This document shows positions 1 through 10,479 of a stretch of DNA of 55,852 nucleotides, in pieces. Numbering within the stretch: position 1 is the first letter of the stretch; each line of letters begins with the position of its first letter. The translations under genes and the position numbers were made by a program. A model generated the notes under the pieces. That model was not told the origin of the DNA. It saw only the letters and a program-made list of their open reading frames with translations, and did no database searches. This stretch comes from Acidobacteria bacterium RIFCSPLOWO2_12_FULL_54_10. Its GTDB lineage: Bacteria > Acidobacteriota > Terriglobia > 2-12-FULL-54-10. Location of the stretch: assembly GCA_001767075.1 (NCBI GenBank), contig MEKX01000019.1, positions 2,091 to 57,942 of the forward strand. Direction: 5' to 3'.

Positions 1-60
1 AATGCTGTTTAGTATCGTGGTGAACCATCGACCCTCAGATATAAATTCAAAAAATTCCAT
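1..60 (-). CDS. atpB: Probable ATP synthase F0 subunit a, N-terminus only (runs off left edge)
   Basis: ATG (cat at 58-60) opens MEFFEFISEGRWFTTILNSI..., immediately downstream of the atpI-like gene; identity rests mainly on position. Confidence 0.45.
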   Translation of the reverse strand, partial: MEFFEFISEGRWFTTILNSI

Positions 61-64
61 GAAA

Positions 65-505
65 TTATTGTTTCCGAAAACCTAAGTAGATTTCGTAAAC
101 CGATTCCGCGAGAATCGCCGCCAGGAACAGGAACAATCCTAAAAAGAAGGCCCGCAGGCTAATCGCAGAATTTTTGAATATAGCATAGCCGGCCAGCCCA
201 ATCAACGCATAGCGGAAAAGAAAACGAGCCATAGCGCCAGCAGCCCCGCGGGAAGCAGCCCCGGTGGACATGGCCTGCGCAATCACATCGACGGCGGTCT
301 TCATCCAGTGGAAGTTCAGCGCGGACAGAGCCGCTCCAATGAGAAATCCTGCGCCCCAATCCAGTCCGCCGAGCAGCGAGCATAATAACGTGCCAACCGT
401 GCCCAGAACAGTCATCGCGCGATAAATGCGGCGGTCAACGCCGCGCAAGAGATTTAATTCAGCCTGGGGGATTTGTGAAAAACCGTTCTCTTGCTCTGCT
501 GACAT
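65..505 (-). CDS. atpI: ATP synthase subunit I-like membrane protein
   Basis: Small multi-TM protein (TVLGTVGTLLCSLLGGLDWGAGFLIGAALSALNFHWMK) between atpZ-like and atpB-like genes. Confidence 0.7.
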   Translation of the reverse strand: MSAEQENGFSQIPQAELNLLRGVDRRIYRAMTVLGTVGTLLCSLLGGLDWGAGFLIGAALSALNFHWMKTAVDVIAQAMSTGAASRGAAGAMARFLFRYALIGLAGYAIFKNSAISLRAFFLGLFLFLAAILAESVYEIYLGFRKQ

Positions 506-508
506 GGG

Positions 509-724
509 CTAATCCGAATTTCTGGAGGCGACTTTGTAGATTTCCAGGAAGCCAGCCACGATGCCTAAAATGAGAAAAACGATATAGAGGAATGTAGTGT
601 GGAAAAAACGGTCGAGCAGCACGCCGATGAAATAACCGGTAACGGTGGTGGCGGGCAAAGCAATGCCCAGCGAAGCGTAATCGCCGAATTGCGCCCAGGC
701 GGACCGTTTCTTGGAGGTAGCCAT
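509..724 (-). CDS. atpZ: AtpZ/AtpI family F0F1 assembly protein
   Basis: MATSKKRSAWAQFGDYASLGIALPATTVTGYFIGVLLDRFFHTT...; two TM helices; start placed at the internal ATG (724) of the 110-aa track ORF. Confidence 0.7.
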   Translation of the reverse strand: MATSKKRSAWAQFGDYASLGIALPATTVTGYFIGVLLDRFFHTTFLYIVFLILGIVAGFLEIYKVASRNSD

Positions 725-776
725 AAGACCAGGGATCGAAAGGCGGCAGAAAGGACGCGCCCTGACTGAAATCTTA

Positions 777-2249
777 TTATCGCAGAATGGACAGAACGGT
801 GCTACCGGCAAACTGGATGAAAGGCTCCGGATAGAGACCAATCAGAATGGTCATGGCCGCCGTGACGCCCAAAGCAATGCGGATGCCCGGCGAAAAACTT
901 AGTTTCTCCTGGTCGACCGGCTCGCGCATGAACATGACCGCAACGATTCGGAAATAATAATACAAAGCGACCGCCACATATAAGACCGCGATGACCGCGA
1001 GCGTGATATGGCCGGTTTCAATCAGCGAGAGGAAAATAAAATACTTGCCGAGGAAACCCGCCGTGGGGGGAATCCCGGCGAGAGAAAGCAGGAAGATGAG
1101 CATCAAGACGGCGGCCGTGGGACATTTGTACATCAGTCCAGCCATGTCGTCGATCTCATCGCCGATGAGGTCGCGGCGGCGCAGGGCAACAATCACGGCA
1201 AATGCGCCCATGTTCATGAACGTGTAAACAAGGAAGTAGATGGCGATGCCTTTCATGCCCGTCTCGTTGCCGGAAACCAAGCCGAGCAAAAGATAACCGG
1301 CGTGAGAAATGGCTGAGTAGGCCAGCAGCCGTTTCACGTTGGACTGGCTGATGGCAGCGAGATTTCCCAACGTCATGGTGGCAATGGAAACGCCGACCAA
1401 CAGCGGCAGCCATTCCTCGCGGGCGCTGCCCAGCGGGACCAAAAACATCCGCAACAAGAATGCGAAAGAGGCGGCCTTGGGGCCCACCGACATGAATGCC
1501 GTAACCGAAGTTGGCGCGCCTTCATAAGCGTCGGGAAGCCATTGGTGGAAGGGCACGGCGCCCACTTTGAAGAAAAGTCCGGCGGCAATGGCCGTAATAG
1601 CGATCAGAACCAGCGGATCACCCGCAGGCCGGGCGGCGAGGGAGTCGGCGATGACATTGAGGTTGGTGGAACCGCTCATGCCATACAACAGCGACATGCC
1701 ATAGGCCAGAATGCCGGAAGAAAAAGCTCCCAGCAGCAGATACTTCAAAGCAGCTTCATTGGAGCGGCGGTCGCGGCGGAGAAAACCAGTCAGAATATAA
1801 ACGGACAGCACCATCAGCTCGAGGGCAATGAACAGAGTCACCAAATCCATTCCCATAACCAGAACCATCATGCCCACCGCGGCAAACAGCATAATCGCGT
1901 AATGCTCGCCGTGGTGCTCCTGCTCAATTTCGAGATAGCGGATGGCGATGAGAATGGCAATGGCGGATGAAATCAGGAAAATCCAGGAAAAATAAATGGC
2001 AAAGCGGTCGAGAACGACGGCGCCGCGAAAGGCTTCAATCTGAGCAACGCCCTGAGCCGCCATTTCGGACTGAATCAGCCAGAGCTGCACGGCGGCGAAC
2101 GCCAACCCGACCAACGCAGTGACGGCATTCATGTATTTATGCTGCTGGTCGAGAAAAAGGTCTGTCAGCATCACACCGATGCCGAACAGGGTGAGCAGGA
2201 TCACCGGCTTCAGGACTAGGAAGTCAATGGGTGAAAAGTATTCGTTCAT
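777..2249 (-). CDS. nuoN: NADH-quinone oxidoreductase subunit N
   Basis: 490-aa proton-pumping antiporter-like subunit, last gene of the nuo run. Confidence 0.93.
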   Translation of the reverse strand: MNEYFSPIDFLVLKPVILLTLFGIGVMLTDLFLDQQHKYMNAVTALVGLAFAAVQLWLIQSEMAAQGVAQIEAFRGAVVLDRFAIYFSWIFLISSAIAILIAIRYLEIEQEHHGEHYAIMLFAAVGMMVLVMGMDLVTLFIALELMVLSVYILTGFLRRDRRSNEAALKYLLLGAFSSGILAYGMSLLYGMSGSTNLNVIADSLAARPAGDPLVLIAITAIAAGLFFKVGAVPFHQWLPDAYEGAPTSVTAFMSVGPKAASFAFLLRMFLVPLGSAREEWLPLLVGVSIATMTLGNLAAISQSNVKRLLAYSAISHAGYLLLGLVSGNETGMKGIAIYFLVYTFMNMGAFAVIVALRRRDLIGDEIDDMAGLMYKCPTAAVLMLIFLLSLAGIPPTAGFLGKYFIFLSLIETGHITLAVIAVLYVAVALYYYFRIVAVMFMREPVDQEKLSFSPGIRIALGVTAAMTILIGLYPEPFIQFAGSTVLSILR

Positions 2250-2280
2250 AAGAGTCGGCGTATCATCCTATCCTTGCCGC

Positions 2281-3861
2281 CTATTGGGCGGCCGGAGCGG
2301 CTTGCTCAGCACCCTCTGTATTCGCTTCCGCAATCGGCTCGGGCGGCACATATTCTTTGGCTGCGTAGTAATCCGGGCGCACGCGCTGGACAATCTTTTG
2401 TACCGGTTTTTCCAGGATCGTGAAATAAGGCTTCGGATAAAGGCCGATCCAGAAGGCCCAAATAATCAGCGGGACCAGGGTCATGACCTCGCGGAAATTC
2501 AGGTCTTTGAGCACTTTATTTTCAGGATTATCGAGCGTGCCGAACATCGTGCGCTGGTAGAGCCAGAGCAGGTAGGCGGCGCCGAGGACAATGCCGGAGA
2601 CACCGAAAGCCGCCCAGACCCAGTTTTCTTCGTAAGCGCCTTGCAGGATAACAAACTCACCGATGAAGCCATTCAGAGTGGGCAGTCCTAGAGACGACAT
2701 TGCAATGATCAAAAACAGGGTGGCGTAAACCGGCATGACGGTGGAAAGGCCGCCGAATTCTGAAATTTCCTTAGTATGGCGGCGCTCGTAGATGATGCCG
2801 ACGATCAAGAAGAGCGCGCCCGTGGAGATGCCGTGGTTGATCTGCTGAATCAAGCTACCGGTAAGACCGTTGGGATTCAGAGCAAAAATACCCAAAGTGC
2901 AAAAGCCCAGGTGGCTGACCGAAGAGTAAGCGACCAGCTTCTTCCAGTCCTTCTGCATCAGCGAAACCAGCGCTCCGTAAATAATGCCGATGATGGAGAG
3001 CGTGACCATCGCCGTCACGATGCGATCATCGCGCGACGCATCGGGGAGCATGGGCAGGGAGAATCTCACGAACCCATAAGTTCCCATCTTCAGCAAAACG
3101 CCCGCCAGGATCACGGAACCTGCGGTGGGAGCCTGCACGTGGGCGTCGGGAAGCCAGGTGTGGAAGGGGAACATGGGAACCTTGATCGCAAATCCTACAA
3201 AAAAAGCCAGGAACAGCCACAACTGCAAATTGAGCGGCATATTCAGGTTCTGCAAGGTGACGACATCGAAGGAATAAACGCCGGTCTGCGAATGGTTCCA
3301 GAAATAAATGGTCAGGATGCCGAGCAGCATGAGCACGGAACCGACCAACGTATATAGGAAGAACTTAATCGCGGCGTACAGCTTCTGCGGTCCGCCCCAG
3401 ATGCCGATGAGGAAGTACATGGGAACGAGCATCACTTCCCAGAAAACGTAAAAGAGGAAGAAGTCGAGCGACATGAAAACGCCCAGCATCCCGGCCTGGA
3501 GGATGAGTATGTAAACGTAGAATTCCTTGACGCGCTCCGCGATGGACGACCAGGAGCAGAGGATGGCGATGAACCCGAGGACGGTGGTCAGCATGATGAG
3601 CAGAAAACTGATGCCGTCGATGCCGAGAGAGAAGCTGGCGCCGATGGAGGGAATCCAATCCACTTTTTCCGTAAATTGGAAATCGCCAATCGAACTGTCA
3701 AACCAGAAAACCAGCGGGAGCGAGATCAGGAAGCCGGCAAACCCAATGATATTTGCCGTCCAGCGGATCAGGTTGGTATTCCCGCCCGGAAGCAACATCA
3801 GCAAGATGGCCCCCGCAAGGGGGAAGAAAAGAATGATGCTTAATATATGCTCGTGAAACAT
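2281..3861 (-). CDS. nuoM: NADH-quinone oxidoreductase subunit M
   Basis: 526 aa; HTWLPDAHVQAPTAGSVILAGVLLKMGTYGF motif typical of NuoM. Confidence 0.95.
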   Translation of the reverse strand: MFHEHILSIILFFPLAGAILLMLLPGGNTNLIRWTANIIGFAGFLISLPLVFWFDSSIGDFQFTEKVDWIPSIGASFSLGIDGISFLLIMLTTVLGFIAILCSWSSIAERVKEFYVYILILQAGMLGVFMSLDFFLFYVFWEVMLVPMYFLIGIWGGPQKLYAAIKFFLYTLVGSVLMLLGILTIYFWNHSQTGVYSFDVVTLQNLNMPLNLQLWLFLAFFVGFAIKVPMFPFHTWLPDAHVQAPTAGSVILAGVLLKMGTYGFVRFSLPMLPDASRDDRIVTAMVTLSIIGIIYGALVSLMQKDWKKLVAYSSVSHLGFCTLGIFALNPNGLTGSLIQQINHGISTGALFLIVGIIYERRHTKEISEFGGLSTVMPVYATLFLIIAMSSLGLPTLNGFIGEFVILQGAYEENWVWAAFGVSGIVLGAAYLLWLYQRTMFGTLDNPENKVLKDLNFREVMTLVPLIIWAFWIGLYPKPYFTILEKPVQKIVQRVRPDYYAAKEYVPPEPIAEANTEGAEQAAPAAQ

Positions 3862-3915
3862 CCTCGTTCAGTCCTTTTCTCTCTCCAGGAGAGCCAGATT
3901 TATCATGCGCAAACG

Positions 3916-5973
3916 TCAGCCCAGCAGGAAATAACTCATAAAGATCAGAATACCAAACAGAATGAACAGCGCAGATCCCTGCACCAAACCGGTTTGCAGC
4001 AGCCGCACCGGATAAGAAAGCACCCGGACCGCAAAAGCGCTGGCGCGCACAAAACCATCGATGACCCAGGTATCCCACCAGATGGAAGCGCGGGAGAATA
4101 GGCGAGTGAGCCAGGCCGAGCCATTTACGCCACCGTCAATGACGCTCGAGTCAAAGCGCCACAAGGCATTGCCGCCGCCTTTGCAAAAGCCTTCCACTAA
4201 ATATTTATTGTAAAACTCATCCACATAATATTTGTTCTGGAGCACGCGGTGGATTCCGCTGAAATTCGTAGCCAGACTTTCTGATGCAGCGGGATTCTTC
4301 AAGAAGAAGTAATAGGCCAGAAAAACGCCGAAACAGGCTACGGCGACCGACAGACCCATGAACATATACTCCTGCGCATGGCTGGCTGCAAGCTCCGCCG
4401 CATGCCCCCCGGCTGCCAGAATGTGATGCGACGGCTCAAACACCGGCTCCAGCCAATGTTCCAGGCGATTGCTTCCGCCCAATGCAGCAGGCCAGCCGAT
4501 CCAGCCACCGATGGCGGATAGCACGGCGAGCACTATCAGCGGGATGGTCATCGACTTGGGTGATTCGTGAATATGGTGCTCAACATGGTGGTCGACGCGT
4601 GACTTGCCAAAAAATGCAAGAAACACAAGACGCCAGATGTAGCAAGCCGTTAAACCAGCGGTAATAAAACCAATCATCCACAATAGCCAGCTAATTCCCA
4701 CGCTGCTATTCCAGGTTAGCCAGAGAATCTCATCCTTGCTGAAAAAGCCAGCGAAGGGAGGCAATCCGATGATGGCTAGCGAGGCGACCATGAACGTTCC
4801 GTAGGTGACCGGGATTTTGTTTTTCAGCGCACCCATTTTGTACAAATCCTGTTCACCGGAGAGAGCGTGGATGACGCTGCCAGCGCCCAAGAAGAGCAGG
4901 GCTTTGAAAAAAGCGTGGGTCATCAAGTGGAAGATGCCTGCGCCGAAAGCGCCGACACCGCAGGCCAGAACCATGTAGCCCAACTGGCTGACAGTGGAAT
5001 AAGCGAGAACCTTTTTGATGTCGTTTTGCGCAATGCCGATGGTGGCGGCAAACAAGGCGGTAAAGGCTCCGACGCTCGCTACCACAGCCATGGCATCCGG
5101 CGACAGGGTATAGAGAACGTTGGAGCGGGCAATCATGTAAACACCGGCGGTCACCATGGTGGCGGCGTGGATCAAGGCGCTGACGGGCGTGGGGCCTTCC
5201 ATGGCATCAGGCAACCAGACGTAAAGAGGGAATTGCGCGGACTTACCCATAGCGCCAACGAACAGGCCAAGCGCGATGAGGGTGAACACGGGATCGCCAA
5301 TAGAGAAGTGGCCGCTCGCTGCTTGCTCCGTGACACTGGTAAAACGAAGCGTGCCGAATGTGGCCAAAATGAGAAACATCCCCAGAACGAAGCCGCCGTC
5401 ACCGATCCGATTGACGACGAAAGCCTTCTTGCCAGCGTCACCCGCAGATTTCTTGTGGAAGTAGAAACCGATCAATAGGTAGGAGCACAACCCTACACCT
5501 TCCCAGCCGACGAACAAAAGGAGGTAATTATTCCCCAGCACCAGCGTCAGCATGGAGAACATGAAGAGATTCAGATAACCGAAGAAACGATAATAGCCGC
5601 CTTCATGCCCCATGTAGCCGACCGAGTAAACGTGGATGAGGAAGCCGACCCCCGTTACCACGAGCACCATGACAGAGGACAAGGGATCAAGCAGGAAGCC
5701 CCAGTCGGCGCCGATGCGCGACATGTCGCCATTGGCCATATGGAAACCAGCGCTGGGCAGCCAAGTGTAAAGAATCTTTTCGTAGCGGCGCTCAGCGAGG
5801 CCGGAAAGTTGCATCACCGCGCCCAACGCGAAAATAAAAGAGATCAGCACAGAACCAGGGCAGATGATGCTCACGATTTTGTTCGGGAGCTTCTTGCCGA
5901 ACAACAGCATAATCAGCGCCCCGGCAGCGGGGAACAGCGGGATGAGCCAGATGGATTCCAGAAAGTTCATCAA
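3916..5973 (-). CDS. nuoL: NADH-quinone oxidoreductase subunit L
   Basis: 685 aa; YVWLPDAMEGPTPVSALIHAATMVTAGVYMIAR motif typical of NuoL. Confidence 0.95.
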   Translation of the reverse strand: MMNFLESIWLIPLFPAAGALIMLLFGKKLPNKIVSIICPGSVLISFIFALGAVMQLSGLAERRYEKILYTWLPSAGFHMANGDMSRIGADWGFLLDPLSSVMVLVVTGVGFLIHVYSVGYMGHEGGYYRFFGYLNLFMFSMLTLVLGNNYLLLFVGWEGVGLCSYLLIGFYFHKKSAGDAGKKAFVVNRIGDGGFVLGMFLILATFGTLRFTSVTEQAASGHFSIGDPVFTLIALGLFVGAMGKSAQFPLYVWLPDAMEGPTPVSALIHAATMVTAGVYMIARSNVLYTLSPDAMAVVASVGAFTALFAATIGIAQNDIKKVLAYSTVSQLGYMVLACGVGAFGAGIFHLMTHAFFKALLFLGAGSVIHALSGEQDLYKMGALKNKIPVTYGTFMVASLAIIGLPPFAGFFSKDEILWLTWNSSVGISWLLWMIGFITAGLTACYIWRLVFLAFFGKSRVDHHVEHHIHESPKSMTIPLIVLAVLSAIGGWIGWPAALGGSNRLEHWLEPVFEPSHHILAAGGHAAELAASHAQEYMFMGLSVAVACFGVFLAYYFFLKNPAASESLATNFSGIHRVLQNKYYVDEFYNKYLVEGFCKGGGNALWRFDSSVIDGGVNGSAWLTRLFSRASIWWDTWVIDGFVRASAFAVRVLSYPVRLLQTGLVQGSALFILFGILIFMSYFLLG

Positions 5974-5974
5974 T

Positions 5975-6283
5975 CTACCATTTCATCAGATCAATTTCGT
6001 CCGCGTTCACGGTTTCTTTATTACGGAACAGGGCAATAATAATGCCGAGACCGACAGCCGCCTCCGCCGCGGCATCCACGATTACAAAAACGGCAAATGC
6101 CTGGCCAGACATATTCATCAATTGATTCGAGAAAGCCACCAGATTGATGTTGACAGCATTCAAGATCAGCTCAATGGACATCAAGATAATGACGACATTG
6201 CGGCGCGTGAGAACCCCGATGGTTCCGATGGAAAACAGCGCCGCGCTGAGCATTACGTAATGTGCTGTTGTGATCTCGGGCAT
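5975..6283 (-). CDS. nuoK: NADH-quinone oxidoreductase subunit K
   Basis: 102 aa; three TM helices; [26 protein letters not shown]. Confidence 0.95.
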   Translation of the reverse strand: MPEITTAHYVMLSAALFSIGTIGVLTRRNVVIILMSIELILNAVNINLVAFSNQLMNMSGQAFAVFVIVDAAAEAAVGLGIIIALFRNKETVNADEIDLMKW

Positions 6284-6322
6284 GTCTGAATCTCTAGGTT
6301 GGAAAGAATCCCGAACCCTTAT

Positions 6323-6838
6323 CTATATCTCCTTCTTGGCCATAAGCACAGCGCCCAAAATTGCCACAAGCAAAAGCAGAGAAGCGATTTCAAATGGAAG
6401 CAGGTAATCCTGAAATAACGCTACCGCCATTAACTCCGTATTGGGTTTGAGAGCACCCTGGCCCGGCTCAGCAAAAGCGAAGGAGCCAGCACCCCGCATG
6501 AGGAAGAATCCGAATTCGACCAGAACAACCAGGGTGCAGATTAAAGCGAGGCTCCACTGCCGGTTGAACTGCCGCTGCTTGGCGGCTTCGTCGAGATTGA
6601 CCAGCATGATGACGAACAGGAACAGAACCATGATGCCGCCGATATAGACAAGAATCTGGACTGCGGCGAGGAACTCCGCGTTCAGATGCAGGTATAAGCC
6701 AGCCACGCCCATGAGCGTAACGACCAGCCAAATGGCGCTGTGCACGGCGTTTCGGCGCGTGATGGTCATGATGGCGCCGCCAAGAATGACGACCGCCAGC
6801 ACATAGAAAAACAAACCGTTTAATATCGACTCAGGCAT
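6323..6838 (-). CDS. nuoJ: NADH-quinone oxidoreductase subunit J
   Basis: 171 aa; AVQILVYIGGIMVLFLFVIMLVNLD motif. Confidence 0.93.
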   Translation of the reverse strand: MPESILNGLFFYVLAVVILGGAIMTITRRNAVHSAIWLVVTLMGVAGLYLHLNAEFLAAVQILVYIGGIMVLFLFVIMLVNLDEAAKQRQFNRQWSLALICTLVVLVEFGFFLMRGAGSFAFAEPGQGALKPNTELMAVALFQDYLLPFEIASLLLLVAILGAVLMAKKEI

Positions 6839-6859
6839 CCAACGCTCTCAAAAATTGCC

Positions 6860-8035
6860 TCAAAATAAAATCATGACGATAGCGGTCACAATCACATTCG
6901 CCATCGCCAACGGAATCAGCCAGCGCCAGCCGATGCGCATCAATTGGTCGTACCGGTAACGCGGCACCGTGAAACGAATCCAGATGAAAGTGTACAAGAC
7001 CAGGAATACTTTCAGCACAAACCAGAATAGACCCTGCACCCAGTCCAATACCGCAGGAACGAGAAACAGCAAGCCGATCAGAGCGCAAACGGCTCCCAGC
7101 CCCGCCAAGCCCATTTTGTCGATCGGACGGCGCTCCCTGGATGCGCCAAGAAAGACGAAAAAAGCAAGCACGAACATGGCGAGGATGGGAGCATAGTTCA
7201 GGAAATCCAGAAGGCGGACATTCGGGAACGGCCGCAGCCATCCGCCCAGGAAAAGCGTGACGGCAATCGAAGAAACCACCACCATGTTGGCGTACTCCGC
7301 GAGGAAATAGAGGGCAAAGCGGAATCCGCTGTATTCGGTGTGGTAACCGGCGACGATTTCCGATTCCGCCTCTGGCATATCGAAGGGAGTGCGGTTGGTT
7401 TCAGCCAGCGCGGCGATGAAGTAGATCACAAAGGCAACCGGCTGGTAAAAGATAAACCACATTTGCTGTTCAAGCTGAGCGTGCACCATTTGTTGCATGC
7501 TGAGAGTGCCAGCGACCATCAATCCGCCGATGAGAGCGAAGCCTAATGCCACTTCGTAGCTCACCAATTGAGCCGTGGAGCGCAGCGCGCCCAACAGCGG
7601 GTAATGGCTGTTGGAACTCCAGCCGCCCAGGATGATGCCTAGGATACCGACCGAGGTGATCGACAATAGGAATAAAAGACCTACGTTGGTGTCGGCGACG
7701 AAGAAATATTTGCTAAAGGGGACCAGCGAGAGAGCTACCAGGGCCGTCACAACGGAAATGACGGGCGCCAGCCAAAAGACCATGCGGTCCGCTTTGGCGG
7801 GGATGATGTCTTCTTTGATCAGCAGCTTTACCGCGTCCGCTATGGGCTGTAGCAACCCATGCGGGCCAACGCGCATGGGACCCAAGCGAACCTGGATATC
7901 CGCCATCACCTTGCGCTCCAGCAAAACGATGTAGCCGGCAATGAGCGGGAAAACGGCGACTAAGATAACGATGTAAAGCGCTGGCAGAACAAATGGTTCG
8001 ATGGAAGGAGGGAATGAAAATGGCAACTCAGTCAT
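6860..8035 (-). CDS. nuoH: NADH-quinone oxidoreductase subunit H
   Basis: 391 aa; LLERKVMADIQVRLGPMRVGPHGLLQPIADAVKLLIKEDIIP motif. Confidence 0.95.
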   Translation of the reverse strand: MTELPFSFPPSIEPFVLPALYIVILVAVFPLIAGYIVLLERKVMADIQVRLGPMRVGPHGLLQPIADAVKLLIKEDIIPAKADRMVFWLAPVISVVTALVALSLVPFSKYFFVADTNVGLLFLLSITSVGILGIILGGWSSNSHYPLLGALRSTAQLVSYEVALGFALIGGLMVAGTLSMQQMVHAQLEQQMWFIFYQPVAFVIYFIAALAETNRTPFDMPEAESEIVAGYHTEYSGFRFALYFLAEYANMVVVSSIAVTLFLGGWLRPFPNVRLLDFLNYAPILAMFVLAFFVFLGASRERRPIDKMGLAGLGAVCALIGLLFLVPAVLDWVQGLFWFVLKVFLVLYTFIWIRFTVPRYRYDQLMRIGWRWLIPLAMANVIVTAIVMILF

Positions 8036-8065
8036 CCTCCCGCTTTAAGGAAATACTCCAGAATG

Positions 8066-9190
8066 TCACCGGTCCACTTCTCCTAATACGATATCGATCG
8101 TTCCGATGACTGCGACCACATCGGCAATCAAGAGGCCGCGGACCATGCGATCCAAAGCCTGAAGGTTGACAAAGCTGGGCGGACGAACTCGCACCCGATA
8201 GGGCTGCGTACTGCCATCACTGACAATGTAATAACCCAGTTCACCCTTGGGAGCTTCGATGGAGTGATATACCTCACCGACGGGAGGCTTTATGACCTTG
8301 GGAACTTTCCCGATGATCGGGCCGGCGGGCAGACGGTCAACGCCCTGGCGGGCGATGCGCAAAGACTGGCGCATCTCCTCCATGCGGACCAAATACCGAT
8401 CATAGGTATCGCCGTTCTCGCCGGTGGGTATGTCAAAGTCCATTTCCTCGTAGGCAGCATAAGGCATGGCTTTGCGGATGTCCCATTTAACTCCACTGGC
8501 GCGCAGGACGGGGCCGGTTACGCCAAAATCGATGGCTTCGTCCGCCTTCAAGATGCCCACGCTTTTGGTCCGTTCCAGCCAAATGCGGTTGTTCGTCAAA
8601 AGCATTTCGTATTCATCCAGCCTGCCCGGAAACGTATCGCAAACCGCTCTGACTTGCTCCTCGAAGCCATTGTAGGTTTCGTATTGCAACCCGCCGATAC
8701 GGAAAGCATGGGTCGTCAGGCGAGCGCCGCAATAATTCTCGAATATTTTAAGAATTTCTTCGCGCTCACGAAAACAATAAAACAGCGGAGTGATGGCGCC
8801 GATGTCCAGCGCATGGGTTCCCAGCCAAAGCAAATGGCTGGTAATGCGATTCAACTCGGTGAGGACGGTTCGAACATACTTGGCGCGCGGCGGAACCTCA
8901 ATGGCCATCAGTTTTTCCACTGCTTCGCAATAGCCGAGGCCGTTGGAAACAGCCGCGACGTAATCCATGCGGTCCACATAGGGAGCAAACTGCATGTACG
9001 TGCGGTTTTCCGCGATCTTCTCCACACCGCGGTGCAGGTAGCCGATGACGCATTCGGTACCCAAAATCTTTTCGCCATCCAGCTTGAGGATGACGCGCAG
9101 AACCCCGTGCGTGGAGGGATGCTGCGGCCCCATGTTGATGACCAGCTCGTTGGCATCCAGAAATGTCGAAGTTGGGGAAGTCTCGATCAT
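8066..9190 (-). CDS. nuoD: NADH-quinone oxidoreductase subunit D
   Basis: 374 aa; [22 protein letters not shown] motif. Confidence 0.96.
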   Translation of the reverse strand: MIETSPTSTFLDANELVINMGPQHPSTHGVLRVILKLDGEKILGTECVIGYLHRGVEKIAENRTYMQFAPYVDRMDYVAAVSNGLGYCEAVEKLMAIEVPPRAKYVRTVLTELNRITSHLLWLGTHALDIGAITPLFYCFREREEILKIFENYCGARLTTHAFRIGGLQYETYNGFEEQVRAVCDTFPGRLDEYEMLLTNNRIWLERTKSVGILKADEAIDFGVTGPVLRASGVKWDIRKAMPYAAYEEMDFDIPTGENGDTYDRYLVRMEEMRQSLRIARQGVDRLPAGPIIGKVPKVIKPPVGEVYHSIEAPKGELGYYIVSDGSTQPYRVRVRPPSFVNLQALDRMVRGLLIADVVAVIGTIDIVLGEVDR

Positions 9191-9254
9191 GCGATCATCG
9201 TCTCAAATCGTCTAAAAGTTGGAGCAATCCCGTCAACAACAGAAAAAAAACGGC

Positions 9255-9848
9255 TTACTGGCCGCTTTGAATATGCAAATTTTCCTGCACCCACTTCACA
9301 TCCTGCTGCAAGATGCCGTAATCCTTCCGCAAGGGAAATCCCTGCCATTCATCCGGCAGCAAAATCCGCTTGAGGTTGGGGTGATGATCGAAGTGGATGC
9401 CGAACATGTCGTAAACTTCGCGCTCCATCCAATCGGCCGTGATCCAAACCGGCACAACGCTTTCGAGCGACTCCGTCTCGCCCACAGGGACTTTCAGGCG
9501 AACCCGCTCATTGCGCTTGAAGGAGTAAAGCTGATAAACCACTTCAAAACGTTTTTCTTTCTGAGGATAATCCGCAGCCGTCAAGTCCGACAGAAAGTCA
9601 AATTTAAGTTCTGATTTAAAGAAATGCGCTACCGGCAGAATGCTTTCTCGCGGAACTATGATGAGGTTTTGCCCGCGAAAACTGAAAGCTTCCAAGTCGA
9701 CGCCGGGGAATGATTTCCTGAGTGACTGAACAACCTCACTATCCCACGGCTCCATTGCAGGAGCTGCGGGAGCGGCTGGGTTTGCGTGACCGCCAGCAGG
9801 AGCCGCAGGCGCGCCAGCCCCTTCTTCCTTTTTTTGTTCGTCTGCCAT
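9255..9848 (-). CDS. nuoC: NADH-quinone oxidoreductase subunit C
   Basis: ADWMEREVYDMFGIHFDHHPNLKRILLPDEWQGFPLRKDY motif; start placed at MADEQKK (9848); Ala/Pro-rich N-terminus. Confidence 0.92.
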   Translation of the reverse strand: MADEQKKEEGAGAPAAPAGGHANPAAPAAPAMEPWDSEVVQSLRKSFPGVDLEAFSFRGQNLIIVPRESILPVAHFFKSELKFDFLSDLTAADYPQKEKRFEVVYQLYSFKRNERVRLKVPVGETESLESVVPVWITADWMEREVYDMFGIHFDHHPNLKRILLPDEWQGFPLRKDYGILQQDVKWVQENLHIQSGQ

Positions 9849-10065
9849 TACGATCTGAAACCGGCCCGCACTGTCTGGACTATAGAAAAACCTAGAACCT
9901 ATGATTTTTAACACAGCGAAGAAATCAGTGTCAACGTAGAAAAGTCATCGCAGAATAGGGATTTCTATTTATTTCAACCCGATGTTGCTGCCAAAAATCG
10001 AGAAAGCCTCTGAAAATGGCACAATGCAAGAGACAAAAATATTGATGAAAAGCATCCTTGCGTAA

Positions 10066-10479
10066 TCAAACTCTTTGCCGCACATGACTGCGGATGAACT
10101 CAACAATGGTTTGCAGGGGAGTTCCAGGCTGAAAGATGCCTGCGACTCCAACCGCCTTCATCTGCGCAATGTCGGAGTCGGGAACAATCCCGCCGAGCAC
10201 GACAAGAACATCGTCCATCTTGTTTTCTTTCAGCAGAGCCACGACACGCGGAACAATGGTCGTATGCGCTCCGGATAAAATGGAAAGACCGATCACATCT
10301 GCGTCTTCCTGCAAAGCAGCGGTCACGATCTGATCGGGAGTCTGGCGCAGGCCGGTGTAAATAACCTCCATGCCAGCATCCCGCAGCGCGCGGGCGATGA
10401 TCTTTGCTCCTCGATCATGGCCATCCAAACCCGGCTTGGCCACAATCACCCGGATTCTTTTTTCTTCGCTAGTAGGCAT
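10066..10479 (-). CDS. Stand-alone cobalamin-binding subunit of a methylmalonyl-CoA mutase-type enzyme
   Basis: 137 aa; [39 protein letters not shown] contains the B12-binding DxHxxG motif. Confidence 0.93.
   Translation of the reverse strand: MPTSEEKRIRVIVAKPGLDGHDRGAKIIARALRDAGMEVIYTGLRQTPDQIVTAALQEDADVIGLSILSGAHTTIVPRVVALLKENKMDDVLVVLGGIVPDSDIAQMKAVGVAGIFQPGTPLQTIVEFIRSHVRQRV

Noticed and set aside
1-30. Shared 'gtttagtatcg' between the left edge and 21223-21233
   Set aside because: Short match; the left copy lies inside a probable atpB reading frame, so likely chance.
2776-3357. 193-aa plus-strand ORF
   Set aside because: Antisense shadow of nuoM.
4867-5478. 203-aa plus-strand ORF
   Set aside because: Antisense shadow of nuoL.
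8264-9373. 369-aa plus-strand ORF
   Set aside because: Antisense to nuoD/nuoC, which have clear family motifs; low-complexity shadow translation.
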